This document shows, piece by piece, positions 1 to 8,403 of a stretch of 34,238 nucleotides of DNA. Every line of letters starts with the position of its first letter. The stretch's first letter is position 1. The DNA is from JAZKFP01 sp040386355 (GTDB lineage: Bacteria; Pseudomonadota; Gammaproteobacteria; Pseudomonadales; UBA6940), in the NCBI GenBank assembly GCA_040386355.1, contig JAZKFP010000108.1, positions 1 through 34,238 on the forward strand, in the 5' to 3' direction. Under the pieces are notes generated by a model that saw nothing but the letters and a program-made list of their open reading frames with translations, ran no database searches and had not been told where the DNA came from. The position numbers were made by a program, and so were the translations under genes.

Positions 1-1143
1 ATTCAATGGTGGTTGGATGCAACGCCCAATGAATTAATTACCGAAAGCTATGTGAATTTAATTCCAACACCGCAAGGTGGAACGCATGCCAATGGTTTAC
101 GTACCGGTTTATTAGATGCAATTCGAGAATTTTGTGAATACCGAAATTTATTACCTAAAAATCTTAAATTAACCGCGGAAGATATTTGGCAAAAATGTGC
201 GTACGTTTTATCGGTGAAATTACCGGAACCGCAATTTGTTGGACAAACCAAAGAGCGATTATCTTCACGTGAAGCAACGCCACTGGTCAGCGCAGCAACT
301 AAAGATTCATTTAGTTTGTGGCTCAATCAACATACCGCCGATGCTGAAAAAATTGCGCAGTTTTGCATTGAAAATGCGCAATTACGTACCAAAGCCAGTA
401 AAAAAATAGAACGTAAAAAAGTTACTAGCGGTCCAGCATTGCCAGGAAAACTAACCGACTGCGTAAGCTCTGATCCTATTCGTGGTGAATTATTTTTAGT
501 AGAAGGTGATTCTGCAGGTGGTTCAGCAAAACAAGCGCGCGATCGTGATTTTCAAGCAATCATGCCGTTGCGTGGAAAAATTTTAAATACCTGGGAAGTG
601 GGTTCTGCCGATTTATTTTCTTCACAAGAAGTACATGACATTGCGGTTGCGATTGGTGTTGATCCAGATTCCAAAGATTTATCCGGATTGCGTTATCACA
701 AAATTTGTATTTTGGCGGATGCCGATTCCGATGGTGCGCACATCGCAACATTACTTTGTGCATTATTCGTCAAACATTTTTTACCGCTGGTCGAAGCAGG
801 GCACGTGTATGTAGCGATGCCGCCGTTATTTCGTATTGATGCAGGCTCAAACATTTTTTACGCATTAGATCATGATGAAAAAGAAATAATACTAAAAAAA
901 ATTTTGAACGATAAAAAAATTCGCGCGACACCACAAGTCACACGATTTAAAGGATTAGGAGAAATGAATCCTTCGCAATTACGCGAAACGACGCTGCACC
1001 CAGATACACGACGACTTGTGCAATTAGTCATCGACGATCAAGCCGATACCGTAAAAATGCTGGATTTATTATTGGCAAAAAAACGCGCTGGCGATCGAAA
1101 GGTGTGGTTAGAAGACAAAGGTAATTTGGCGGAAGTGGGGTAA
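1..1143 (+). CDS. parE: DNA topoisomerase IV subunit B, C-terminal part (5' truncated by window)
   Basis: The frame is open from base 1, so the start lies outside the window. ParE is the ATPase/Toprim subunit of topoisomerase IV and decatenates daughter chromosomes together with ParC. Visible are the end of the transducer domain, the Toprim acidic motif LVEGDSAGGSA (positions 499-531), the second Toprim motif ILADADSDGAHI (about 709-744), and the family C-terminal signatures RFKGLGEMNP and TRRLVQL. The ending DMLLAKKR...RKVWLE is typical of ParE. GyrB normally carries an additional insertion between the Toprim motifs and the C-terminus, and none is seen here. No parC lies downstream; a toxin-antitoxin pair follows after 137 bp. 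The identification is firm. Confidence 0.95.
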   Translation: MQWWLDATPNELITESYVNLIPTPQGGTHANGLRTGLLDAIREFCEYRNLLPKNLKLTAEDIWQKCAYVLSVKLPEPQFVGQTKERLSSREATPLVSAATKDSFSLWLNQHTADAEKIAQFCIENAQLRTKASKKIERKKVTSGPALPGKLTDCVSSDPIRGELFLVEGDSAGGSAKQARDRDFQAIMPLRGKILNTWEVGSADLFSSQEVHDIAVAIGVDPDSKDLSGLRYHKICILADADSDGAHIATLLCALFVKHFLPLVEAGHVYVAMPPLFRIDAGSNIFYALDHDEKEIILKKILNDKKIRATPQVTRFKGLGEMNPSQLRETTLHPDTRRLVQLVIDDQADTVKMLDLLLAKKRAGDRKVWLEDKGNLAEVG

Positions 1144-1206
1144 TAAAGCAGATTTGTAGGAGGGGAACATTTTAAATACTTGATTATTAAGCTTTTAAAA
1201 TATGTT

Positions 1207-1260
1207 TGACTTATATCAATAAACACATATATGTTTATGTGTATAAGCATATATGTGTTT
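1207..1260 (+). promoter_or_regulatory. Promoter and palindromic operator of the toxin-antitoxin operon
   Basis: A -35-like TTGACT (1207-1212) and a -10-like TATGTT (1230-1235) are separated by 17 bp. A perfect 13-bp inverted repeat, AAACACATATATG at 1221-1233 and its complement at 1248-1260, overlaps the -10 region. A strong ribosome binding site GGAGGAAA (1267-1274) follows, then the antitoxin ATG at 1281. The arrangement matches autoregulated type II toxin-antitoxin operons, where the DNA-binding antitoxin sits on such a palindrome. That binding is an inference. Confidence 0.6.
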
Positions 1261-1280
1261 AAGTCTGGAGGAAATAGATT

Positions 1281-1517
1281 ATGACTCGTTGGAATTTAGT
1301 AGTTAATGATAAAACAGATGAAAGTCTTCGATTCTTTCTTGGCCAACGAGGCTCAAAAAAGGGTGATTTATCAAAGTTTATTGAAGAAGCAGTGCTCGAT
1401 AAAATTTTTGTAGAAACTGCAGCTTCAATAAAAGCGCGTAACGAATCTTTTAATCAAGAAGATATAATAAATTTAGTAGATGAAGCAGTGAGAATTACTC
1501 GTGCGGATCGTTCTTGA
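1281..1517 (+). CDS. Ribbon-helix-helix-like antitoxin of a PIN toxin-antitoxin pair
   Basis: A protein of 78 residues in the position of a type II antitoxin. The N-terminal half (roughly residues 1-45) starts with a short strand-like segment (TRWNLVVNDKTDESLRFFL) followed by a helix (GDLSKFIEEAVLDKIF), the layout expected of MetJ/Arc-type ribbon-helix-helix antitoxins. The C-terminal half is charged and would be the toxin-binding part. ATG 1281 is fixed by the GGAGGAAA site 7 bp upstream. The gene overlaps the toxin start by 17 bp, which implies translational coupling. The assignment rests on size, context and fold impression, not on a clear family motif. Confidence 0.7.
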   Translation: MTRWNLVVNDKTDESLRFFLGQRGSKKGDLSKFIEEAVLDKIFVETAASIKARNESFNQEDIINLVDEAVRITRADRS

Positions 1518-1932
1518 TACCTGTATTTTTGTTAGCGCTTTAATTACGAAAAATACTCCGCCTGACATGCTGTATCAAAGCTGGCGTAAAAAAGAGTTCA
1601 ATTTAATTACTTCAGATGCCCAGCTTGATGAAATCAAACGCGTATTTTCCTATAAAAAATTAGAAAAGTTTGTCAATCCGTACGAAGCAAAGACTTTAAT
1701 TGAAAACTTATATCGTCGAGCAATTCTACAAACTAATTTGCCTATCATAACGCTCTCATCAGATCCAGATGATAATAAAATTATTGCTACTGCTCTTATT
1801 GGCGAGGCTGATTATTTGGTGTCAGGGGATAAAGCTGATCTACTTGTTCTTAAAAAAGCACAAAATGTTCCAATTGTCACCGCCCGCCAAATGGTAAATA
1901 TTTTAGATTTGAAGCGTACTGCTAATACTTAA
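1501..1932 (+). CDS. PIN-domain ribonuclease toxin
   Basis: A 143-residue PIN-domain protein, of the kind annotated as putative toxin component, PIN family. The metal-binding acidic residues typical of PIN nucleases are visible: Asp6 in the opening strand RIVLDTCIFVSAL, Glu44 in LDEIKRVF, the Asp cluster at 88-91 in SSDPDDNKII, and Asp110 in LVSGDKADL. PIN toxins cleave RNA in a Mg-dependent way and are held inactive by the cognate antitoxin. The start is a GTG at 1501 inside the antitoxin gene. All catalytic positions look intact, so the pair may be functional. The RNA target cannot be predicted. Confidence 0.85.
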   Translation: MRIVLDTCIFVSALITKNTPPDMLYQSWRKKEFNLITSDAQLDEIKRVFSYKKLEKFVNPYEAKTLIENLYRRAILQTNLPIITLSSDPDDNKIIATALIGEADYLVSGDKADLLVLKKAQNVPIVTARQMVNILDLKRTANT

Positions 1933-1947
1933 TATGTTTTTTAAGAG

Positions 1948-2005
1948 CAATAATAAGTCTACAGAAATGCTGTAAAAAATTAGTATTTCTGTAGACTTAT
2001 TATTG
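1948..2005. repeat. Perfect 21-bp inverted repeat after the PIN toxin gene
   Basis: Arms 1948-1968 and 1985-2005 are perfectly complementary over 21 bp, with a 16-nt loop. The hairpin starts 15 bp after the toxin stop. No T-run follows on either strand, so it is not a standard intrinsic terminator. It may stabilise the toxin transcript 3' end or be a remnant of a small inverted-repeat element. From 2006 to 2281 I see no gene; a weak AT-only hairpin followed by T residues lies around 2133-2153. Confidence 0.75.
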
Positions 2006-2281
2006 TAAGAAATGAGTAAAGTCCAATCACTAAAGAGACAAAAACAAGCTATTCAAGAATAAATTTTTTAGAAAATGAAATTAAAGGTTTATTCTTAAGC
2101 GTCAAGACAAATCTTTCAGTCGATCCCACTCAAGAAAATAATTTTCTTTTTTTAAAAAGATTTTGATTGCTTTGTATTTAATTCGAAAACGTATTTTGAG
2201 AATGACCAATCCCTTTCAATAAGTAGTTGATTTTTCATTCTTTGCCGCGCAGTCTTCGTCTCCTATGCAAAGGAGATCAAT

Positions 2282-3589
2282 ATGCGTAAACAAATTTCCC
2301 TTCTGTTTCTTGTTTTGGTTCTTACTGCGTGCCAGCAAACAGAAACTTTACCTGAAGAACAAAAATTTGGTGCTAATCCAAAATTACCAGAACCCAAAAA
2401 ACAATTATTGCCTACGGTTGATATTGCACCAGCAACCGGTTGGCCCGATGGTGAAAAACCAATTGCTGCAAAAGGTTTGATTGTGAATGCATTTGCAAGT
2501 GAATTGGATCATCCGCGTTGGATTTACGAATTACCGAATGGCGATATTTTGGTTGCTGAATCGAATGCGCCACCTAAGCCAGAAGGAACAAAAACTGGCA
2601 TTAAAGACATTGCGATGAAAGTCACAATGAAAATTGCTGGTGCCGGTGTGCCGAGTGCGAATCGAATTACGTTATTACGAGATGCTGATAAAGATGGTGT
2701 TGCTGAAGTTAAAACAGAATTTTTAAAAGGTCTATATTCACCTTTTGGAATGGCATTGGTCGGACAAGAATTTTATGTTGCAAATGCGAATGCAATTGTG
2801 AAATTTCCTTACCAAGAAGGTGAAACCACAATTTCAGCGAAGCCTGAAACTCTAGTGGATTTACCAGCGGGCATTAATCATCACTGGACGAAAAATATTA
2901 TTGCAAGTCGGGATGGTAAATACCTTTATGCAGCGGTTGGTTCTAATAGCAATGTTGGCGAAAAAGGTATGGAAATTGAAAAAGGCCGCGCTGCAATTCA
3001 TGAAGTAAATATTGAAACGGGGGAATCTCGAATTTTCGCGTCTGGTTTACGTAACCCCGTTGGTCTTGCTTGGCAACCGAATACAGAAATTTTATGGACC
3101 GCTGTGAATGAACGCGATGAAATTGGAAATGATTTAGTACCAGATTATATGACCTCCGTAAAAGACGGTGGATTTTATGGCTGGCCCTACAGTTATTTTG
3201 GTGACAACGTTGATGTTCGAATTAAACCGCCGCGCCCTGATCTGGTTGCAAAAGCGATTGTTCCAGATTATTCATTGGGAGCGCACACTGCTTCATTGGG
3301 TCTGACTTTTTATGAAGGGAGTTTACTACCGCAATATAGTCGCGGTGCATTAGTGGGCCAACATGGTTCTTGGAATCGCAAACCACCTTCTGGCTATAAA
3401 GTTGTTTATATCCCTTTTGAAAATGGCAAACCTTCCGGCCTTCCTCAAAATGTTTTAACGGGTTTTTTAAATAAAAAAGGTAAAGCAATGGGTCGACCGG
3501 TTGGCGTGATTGCTGATCAAACGGGTTCGATTTTAGTTGCGGATGATGTTGGAAATATTATTTGGAGAGTCACAAAAAAAGTTAAATAA
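2282..3589 (+). CDS. PQQ-dependent sugar / L-sorbosone dehydrogenase-like lipoprotein
   Basis: A 435-residue protein of the glucose/sorbosone dehydrogenase beta-propeller family. It begins with a lipoprotein signal peptide (MRKQISLLFLVLVLTAC, lipobox cysteine at residue 17), so it should be anchored in the envelope facing the periplasm. Propeller-type motifs include LPNGDILVAES near residue 87, GLRNPVGLAWQP near 256, and a C-terminal GRPVGVIADQTGSILVADD blade. Known relatives oxidise aldose sugars or sorbosone with pyrroloquinoline quinone. No PQQ biosynthesis genes are in the window and the substrate is unknown. ATG 2282 follows AAGGAG (2270-2275). The gene stands alone; the metalloprotease follows after 123 bp. 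Confidence 0.85.
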   Translation: MRKQISLLFLVLVLTACQQTETLPEEQKFGANPKLPEPKKQLLPTVDIAPATGWPDGEKPIAAKGLIVNAFASELDHPRWIYELPNGDILVAESNAPPKPEGTKTGIKDIAMKVTMKIAGAGVPSANRITLLRDADKDGVAEVKTEFLKGLYSPFGMALVGQEFYVANANAIVKFPYQEGETTISAKPETLVDLPAGINHHWTKNIIASRDGKYLYAAVGSNSNVGEKGMEIEKGRAAIHEVNIETGESRIFASGLRNPVGLAWQPNTEILWTAVNERDEIGNDLVPDYMTSVKDGGFYGWPYSYFGDNVDVRIKPPRPDLVAKAIVPDYSLGAHTASLGLTFYEGSLLPQYSRGALVGQHGSWNRKPPSGYKVVYIPFENGKPSGLPQNVLTGFLNKKGKAMGRPVGVIADQTGSILVADDVGNIIWRVTKKVK

Positions 3590-3712
3590 CAGCTGATTTA
3601 GCTAATAATATACATTACAAATCTTATAAGGCGTTATTCCATTTGTTGTGTTAAAAAGCGCACTAATTGTTCGTTGTTTAACCGATGGGTGGAAGTATAA
3701 GGTTGCGTAGTT

Positions 3713-6093
3713 ATGTTTAACAATTCAAAAAAATCATTTAATACATTTCTTTTAATAACAGGTATCGGTGCTTTATCAGTCATTGGCGGAGGTTGGTATC
3801 AACTTCACCATTCTAACTCTTTCGAAACAGGGCTTATTCAAAATACCCATTCTGTAACAGATCAAATAAAAATATCTGCGTCATCCTCTAAAAATACCAA
3901 TCAAATTTCAAATTACCAATCTGATTTTAAAATGCGTTCTAGTTCCATCAATGAAAATGAGGTTGAAATTAAAGAAGAAAATGCTTGGCAATTGGGAGAT
4001 ATGGCAAATGAAAGCTTAGAAATTCCTAATATTGCTCTTAAAAATACTACATATATGGTTCAAGTTAATAAGGATTTTCTTGAACAGCCGGTATTGGATT
4101 TTAGTTTACCAAATGGCCAAAAAATACAGATACAACGTAAAGCCACCGCCGAATATGCTTCCGGTTCAAAAAGTTGGACGGGTGGTGATACGCAGCAAAA
4201 TAATTTATTAGCAACCCTAACTAAAAATGGTACTGCAATAGCTGGAACCATTCATACGCAAGACGGTAGTTTTGAAATTGCGACTTTAAAAAACGGCACT
4301 CAAATTATTTATCAATTAGATGTAAAAAAAATAAAAGCTAAATCTAGATTAAATGATGAAGTTGTTCATGCTTCTCGAAATCCAGCAGCTGGCAATACTC
4401 ATAAGTTTAATTTACAAGATAAATTTGCGCAAGCTGTAGACCTTATTAATCAGAAAAGACCTCCGAATATAACCGAAGAACCTAATGATTCAGGTGCGGT
4501 TAATGATCCAACTATTTCAGAAATCACCATCATGTTTTTATACACCGAAGAGATAGTGAATGCTGAAGGTTTAGATAACCTTATCGTTAAAACTGAAAAT
4601 GAAATGACAATAGCCAATACCGATACCTTTCCAAACTCCTTAGTAAATGTTCGTTTAAAGCCAGTTGCGCATATCATTTATGCGCATCCTGAAGGGGAAG
4701 ATTTAGTAGGTACATTAGATGAAGTAGGATCTAACGCCAAAATGAATACCGAATCACTGCGAGACCAGTATCAGGCAGATTTAGTTGCAACCATTGCGAG
4801 TGAAGATCCAGATATGTGTGGTATTGCACCAGCCATGTATAAAGGGGAAACTGCTGATGACTTTAGGAGATTCGCTTATTCTGCAGTAGGATCAGACTGT
4901 ATTTCGAATAGTTTGCTTCATGAAATTGGGCATAATTTGGGCTTAACCCATGATCGAGACAATGAAGACGAAGAAGATGGCACCGGTTTTGGAGATAGTT
5001 TTGGGTATCGTATGTGCCAGAATGGCGGTTTTCATACCATTATGGCTTATGAATGTGATGATATTGACGTCCCTATGATAAATCGTTTTTCAAATCCAAA
5101 TGTTTTGTATAACGGCATGCCTACTGGTGTAATAGGTAAGGCAAATAATGCACGAGTGTTAGAAGAAATAACTCGTTTTATAGCCGTTGATTTCCGTAAT
5201 GGATCTGCGCCAACTCCGGTTCCAACGGTTGCACCAACACCAGCTCCAACCGTTGCACCAACTCCGGTTCCAACAATTGCACCAACACCGGCTCCAACGG
5301 TTGCACNNNNNNNNNNNNNNNNNNNNNNNNNNNNNNNNNNNNNNNNNNNNNNNNNNNNNNNNNNNNNNNNNNNNNNNNNNNNNNNNNNNNNNNNNNNNNN
5401 NNNNNNGTTGCACCAACTCCGGTTCCAACAATTGCACCAACACCGGCTCCAACGGTTGCACCAACACCAGCTCCAACGGTTGCACCAACTCCGGCTCCGA
5501 CTGTTGCACCAACACCAGCACCGACCGTTGCACCAACACCAGCTCCAACGGTTGCACCAACACCGGCTCCAACGGTTGCACCAACTCCGGCTCCGACTGT
5601 TGCACCAACACCAGCTCCGACTGTTGCACCACAGCCTATAAATTTAGGTAACACCTTTATTCATGGCAGACAATTTACGATTGCTTCCAAATACAGCGGT
5701 AAAGTTATCGATGTAAGACATACTTCGCATCACAGTGGGGAGCTTGTGCATCAATGGTATCGCTACGAAGGTCGAGCTAATCAACAGTGGGTTGCGTTAG
5801 ATCGAGGAAATGGATATTGGCAATTAAAAGCTGCACATAGCGGAAAATGCTTAACCGTCTATGATGGAAGTATTGAAAATGGTGCCTATGTATCACAGCA
5901 ATCCTGCAATAATAATTCTAGTCAGCAATTTAAACCTGAATTGCGAGGCGACGGTTATTTCTTTCTACGTGCTCGGCATAGTGATAAATGTTTAAGAATT
6001 CCGAATTATTCAAAAAACAATGGAGTTTTTATTATTCAATATTCATGTGAAATTGAAGATCTAAATAAATGGAGTTTTACTCAAATTAATTAA
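3713..6093 (+). CDS. Secreted zinc metalloprotease with Pro/Thr-rich repeat linker and ricin-type lectin domain (contains assembly gap)
   Basis: One gene split by a run of 100 N (5307-5406). The first part starts with a hydrophobic signal segment (TFLLITGIGALSVIGGG, about residues 12-28) and a propeptide-like stretch. It then carries a reprolysin-like zinc protease domain with the extended motif HEIGHNLGLTHD (His403, Glu404, His407, His413) and a Met-turn TIMAY (Met444). This resembles peptidyl-Asp metalloendopeptidases. A linker of 8-residue APTPAPTV units follows. Beyond the gap the frame moves from 2 to 1, continues the same repeat from 5407, and ends in a ricin B-type beta-trefoil (about 5662-6090) with QxW-like NQQW and AHSGKCLTV/ARHSDKCLRI repeats. 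The frame change falls exactly at the gap, so I treat it as a wrong gap length, not a mutation. The protein is probably secreted and binds glycans. Confidence 0.85.
5210..5634 (+). repeat. 24-bp tandem repeat encoding (APTPxPTV)n linker
   Basis: Imperfect tandem copies of a 24-bp unit coding Ala-Pro-Thr-Pro-Ala/Val-Pro-Thr-Val/Ile occupy both sides of the assembly gap. There are about four units before the gap and about nine after it. Synonymous differences between units show that they are not all recent copies. The unit codes a flexible, probably extended, linker between the protease and lectin domains. Copy number is unknown because of the gap. Confidence 0.9.
5307..5406. other. Assembly gap (100 N)
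   Basis: Exactly 100 unknown bases inside the tandem repeat, a common placeholder for a gap of unknown size. Keeping the codon frame on both sides needs a length of 2 modulo 3, whereas 100 is 1 modulo 3. If the 24-bp periodicity holds, the true length is 17 modulo 24 (17, 41, 65, 89, 113 and so on). Confidence 0.95.
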
Positions 6094-6124
6094 ACCCCTC
6101 ATGTTTTAGATAGGTAGAACATTT

Positions 6125-6164
6125 AAAGCCAGAGCTAGGTTTCAACATAGCTCTGGCTTTTTTA
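6125..6164 (+). terminator. Intrinsic terminator of the metalloprotease gene
   Basis: A perfect 13-bp stem, AAAGCCAGAGCTA (6125-6137) pairing with 6148-6160, is followed by a T-run (6158-6163). It starts 32 bp after the stop codon. Confidence 0.9.
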
Positions 6165-6274
6165 TTTAAATAAATACATTAGGTCATTATAGCGTTTGGC
6201 GTCTTCATACCTTTTCTATACACTATCGACCATTACAAACCCCTATTTGCGAGCACCAGAGGGTGATGACGTCA

Positions 6275-7537
6275 ATGAATTTATTAAATGATCTGTCCCT
6301 ACAAGATTTTGATCCAGAAATTGCCCAAGCCATTACCAGCGAAAGCCAACGCCAAGAAGAACATATTGAATTAATTGCTTCCGAAAATTACACAAGCAAG
6401 CGTGTAATGGAAGCGCAAGGTTCAGTGCTTACCAATAAATATGCAGAAGGGTATCCAGGTAAACGGTATTACGGCGGCTGTGAGTTTGTTGATGATTGCG
6501 AAGATATTGCTCGTCAAAGGGCCTGTGAATTATTCCATGCAGATTACGCTAACGTTCAACCACACTCAGGTTCCCAAGCCAATTGGGCAGTATTCTTTGC
6601 GTTATTGAATGCAGGCGATAAAGTTTTGGGTATGAGTTTGGCGGACGGTGGTCACTTAACCCACGGTGCATCCGTAAGCTTTTCCGGTAAAACCTACCAA
6701 GCATCGCAATACGGTGTAAACGCTAAAACCGGTTTAATTGATTACGATCAAGTCCGCGACTTGGCGAAAAAAAATCAGCCTAAAATGTTGATTGCAGGTT
6801 TCAGTGCGTATTCTCGAGTGATTGATTGGCAAATTTTTCGCGATATCGCGGATGAAGTCGGTGCGTATTTTCTAGTGGATATGGCACACGTTGCGGGTTT
6901 AGTAGCAGCGGGTTTATATCCAAATCCAGTTCCAATTGCCGATGCCGTCACGTCAACAACACACAAAACATTATGCGGTCCACGCGGCGGAATTATTCTT
7001 GCGCGCAAACACGCTGAACTCGATTTAGAAAAGAAATTTAATTCTGCAGTATTTCCTGGCGGTCAAGGCGGTCCTTTAATGCATGTGATCGCGGGCAAAG
7101 CGATTTGTTTCAAAGAAGCAATGACGAGTGAATTTAAATCCTATCAACAACAAGTCATCGATAATGCACGTGCAATGGCTGCAACTATTATGGAGCGCGG
7201 TTATAAAGTTGTTTCTGGCGGGACTGATAATCATTTATTTTTAATCGATCTCATCGATAAAAATATCACCGGTAAAGACGCGGATGCCGCTTTAGGTAAA
7301 GCCCATATCACTGTGAATAAAAATGCTGTACCAAATGATCCTAAATCACCTTTTGTTACGAGTGGTTTAAGAATTGGCACGCCAGCAATGACGCGTCGTG
7401 GTTTTAAAGAGAATGAAGCGCGCCAAGTTGCTGGTTGGATTGCTGATGTACTCGATAATTTAGCAAACGAAGCAACAAATAATAAAGTGCGTAAAGGTGT
7501 GCAAAATTTGTGTAAGGATTTTCCCGTTTATTCTTAA
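6275..7537 (+). CDS. glyA: Serine hydroxymethyltransferase
   Basis: PLP-dependent enzyme that converts serine and tetrahydrofolate to glycine and 5,10-methylene-tetrahydrofolate in the cytosol, the main source of one-carbon units. The family signatures are complete: EEHIELIASENYTS, YAEGYPGKRYYGGC, the PLP-lysine motif TSTTHKTLCGPRGG (Lys231) and GLRIGTPAMTRRGF. The length, 420 residues, is normal. The frame is open from 6263 (GTG) with ATGs at 6266 and 6275. I chose 6275 because AGAGGG (6258-6263) is only 2 bp from 6266 and because the resulting N-terminus matches family length; 6266 remains possible. glyA followed by nrdR and rib genes is a conserved gammaproteobacterial order. A palindromic element begins directly after the stop codon. 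Confidence 0.95.
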   Translation: MNLLNDLSLQDFDPEIAQAITSESQRQEEHIELIASENYTSKRVMEAQGSVLTNKYAEGYPGKRYYGGCEFVDDCEDIARQRACELFHADYANVQPHSGSQANWAVFFALLNAGDKVLGMSLADGGHLTHGASVSFSGKTYQASQYGVNAKTGLIDYDQVRDLAKKNQPKMLIAGFSAYSRVIDWQIFRDIADEVGAYFLVDMAHVAGLVAAGLYPNPVPIADAVTSTTHKTLCGPRGGIILARKHAELDLEKKFNSAVFPGGQGGPLMHVIAGKAICFKEAMTSEFKSYQQQVIDNARAMAATIMERGYKVVSGGTDNHLFLIDLIDKNITGKDADAALGKAHITVNKNAVPNDPKSPFVTSGLRIGTPAMTRRGFKENEARQVAGWIADVLDNLANEATNNKVRKGVQNLCKDFPVYS

Positions 7538-7749
7538 ATACCTTTCGTATAATGATTTTCCCGCAAAATGCCGTTCGCAACGCAGTAAATGTCTTGCGAA
7601 CGGCATTTACAGCACCGCTTATTCGCCCTGAACCTTTTTAATCAAAAAGGTTCAGCGTACGTTTGAGTATGCTGCGCGGGCCTATTGCACGGTTAAGTCT
7701 TTTCATCAAAAAACTTAATCCTACGGGAAAAACATTCTACAAAAGCTAT
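7538..7749. repeat. Dispersed palindromic element, copy A (between glyA and nrdR)
   Basis: The element starts on the base after the glyA stop. Its ends form an imperfect inverted repeat of 26 bp (7538-7563 against 7724-7749, 22 of 26 paired), beginning ATACC at the left and containing TTTTCCCG/CGGGAAAA. Its interior shares GTATGCTGCGCGGGC with the core of copies B and C. Three extra hairpins are nested inside: a perfect 15-bp stem (7566-7580 / 7594-7608), a perfect 12-bp stem (7628-7639 / 7644-7655), and an 11-bp stem with one mismatch (7693-7703 / 7708-7718). It ends 14 bp before the nrdR ribosome binding site. Confidence 0.75.
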
Positions 7750-7776
7750 GTGATTAATGAGACAAGGACGTTTTTA

Positions 7777-8391
7777 GTGCACTGTCCGTTTTGTATGGCT
7801 GAAGACACAAAAGTTATTGATTCTCGACTCGTCGCTGGCGGCCGTCAGGTTCGTCGACGACGGGAATGTGCAGATTGTGGTGAACGCGTAACGACCTATG
7901 AAACGGTTGAACTGGTTATGCCGCGGGTGATTAAACAAGACGGTACACGTGAACCTTTTGATTTGCCGAAATTACGCGGTGGAATTTTAAAAGCATTAGA
8001 AAAACGTGCGGTGCCAACGGAAAAAATTGAAGAAGCAATTCAAAAAATTCAACGCGATATTCGTATTTTAGGAGAGCGGGAAGTTTCTTCGCGAACCATC
8101 GGAGAAGCGGTAGTAAATGTTCTGCGTGATTTAGATGAAGTCGCGTACGTTCGATTTGCTTCGGTCTATCGAAGCTTCAAAGATTTATCGGAATTTTTAC
8201 AAGAAATTGAACAGTTGGAACGAGAAAGACCTGGGTCTTCAAAAGCCAATCTATCAAAAACAACACTGCAAGCCGCTGCGGCTAAAGTTGCTCAGCCCGA
8301 CGCACATCAGGCTAAGCTGATACAGAAAACCTTTACTTCGCCCCCACTTTTTGAGAGTCCTCAAGAAAAAAACGGCGATGAAACCTCTTAG
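7777..8391 (+). CDS. nrdR: Transcriptional repressor NrdR
   Basis: Zinc-ribbon/ATP-cone regulator that represses ribonucleotide reductase operons according to nucleotide levels. The ribbon begins at residue 2 with HCPFC and closes with CADCGER (Cys3, Cys6, Cys31, Cys34). The ATP-cone follows (RVIKQDGTREPFD, LRGGILKALEKR). The start is GTG 7777: AAGGA lies 8 bp upstream (7764-7768) and the family always starts just before the first CxxC. The frame stays open back to 7663, but that part lies in the palindromic element. At 204 residues the protein is about 50 longer than the usual 150 or so because of a low-complexity C-terminal tail (from about residue 150, with Ala/Lys/Gln-rich and Pro/Ser stretches). 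No NrdR box was recognised nearby. Confidence 0.93.
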   Translation: MHCPFCMAEDTKVIDSRLVAGGRQVRRRRECADCGERVTTYETVELVMPRVIKQDGTREPFDLPKLRGGILKALEKRAVPTEKIEEAIQKIQRDIRILGEREVSSRTIGEAVVNVLRDLDEVAYVRFASVYRSFKDLSEFLQEIEQLERERPGSSKANLSKTTLQAAAAKVAQPDAHQAKLIQKTFTSPPLFESPQEKNGDETS

Positions 8392-8403
8392 GAGTGACAA
8401 TCG

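Noticed and set aside
5210..5634. Regular repeat resembling a CRISPR array
   Set aside because: The units are contiguous 24-bp coding repeats with no spacers.
5159..5654. Open frames on both strands across the Pro-Thr repeat and the N gap
   Set aside because: They arise from the repeat and unknown bases; only the frame continuing protease and lectin domains makes sense.
7663..7776. Longer N-terminus of nrdR from ATG-like codons upstream
   Set aside because: This stretch is part of palindromic element A, and the family begins right before the zinc ribbon at 7777 with a good ribosome site.
7538..7776. FMN riboswitch upstream of the riboflavin genes
   Set aside because: The conserved FMN-element blocks were not found; the structure present is the dispersed palindrome also seen after ftsY and mshK.
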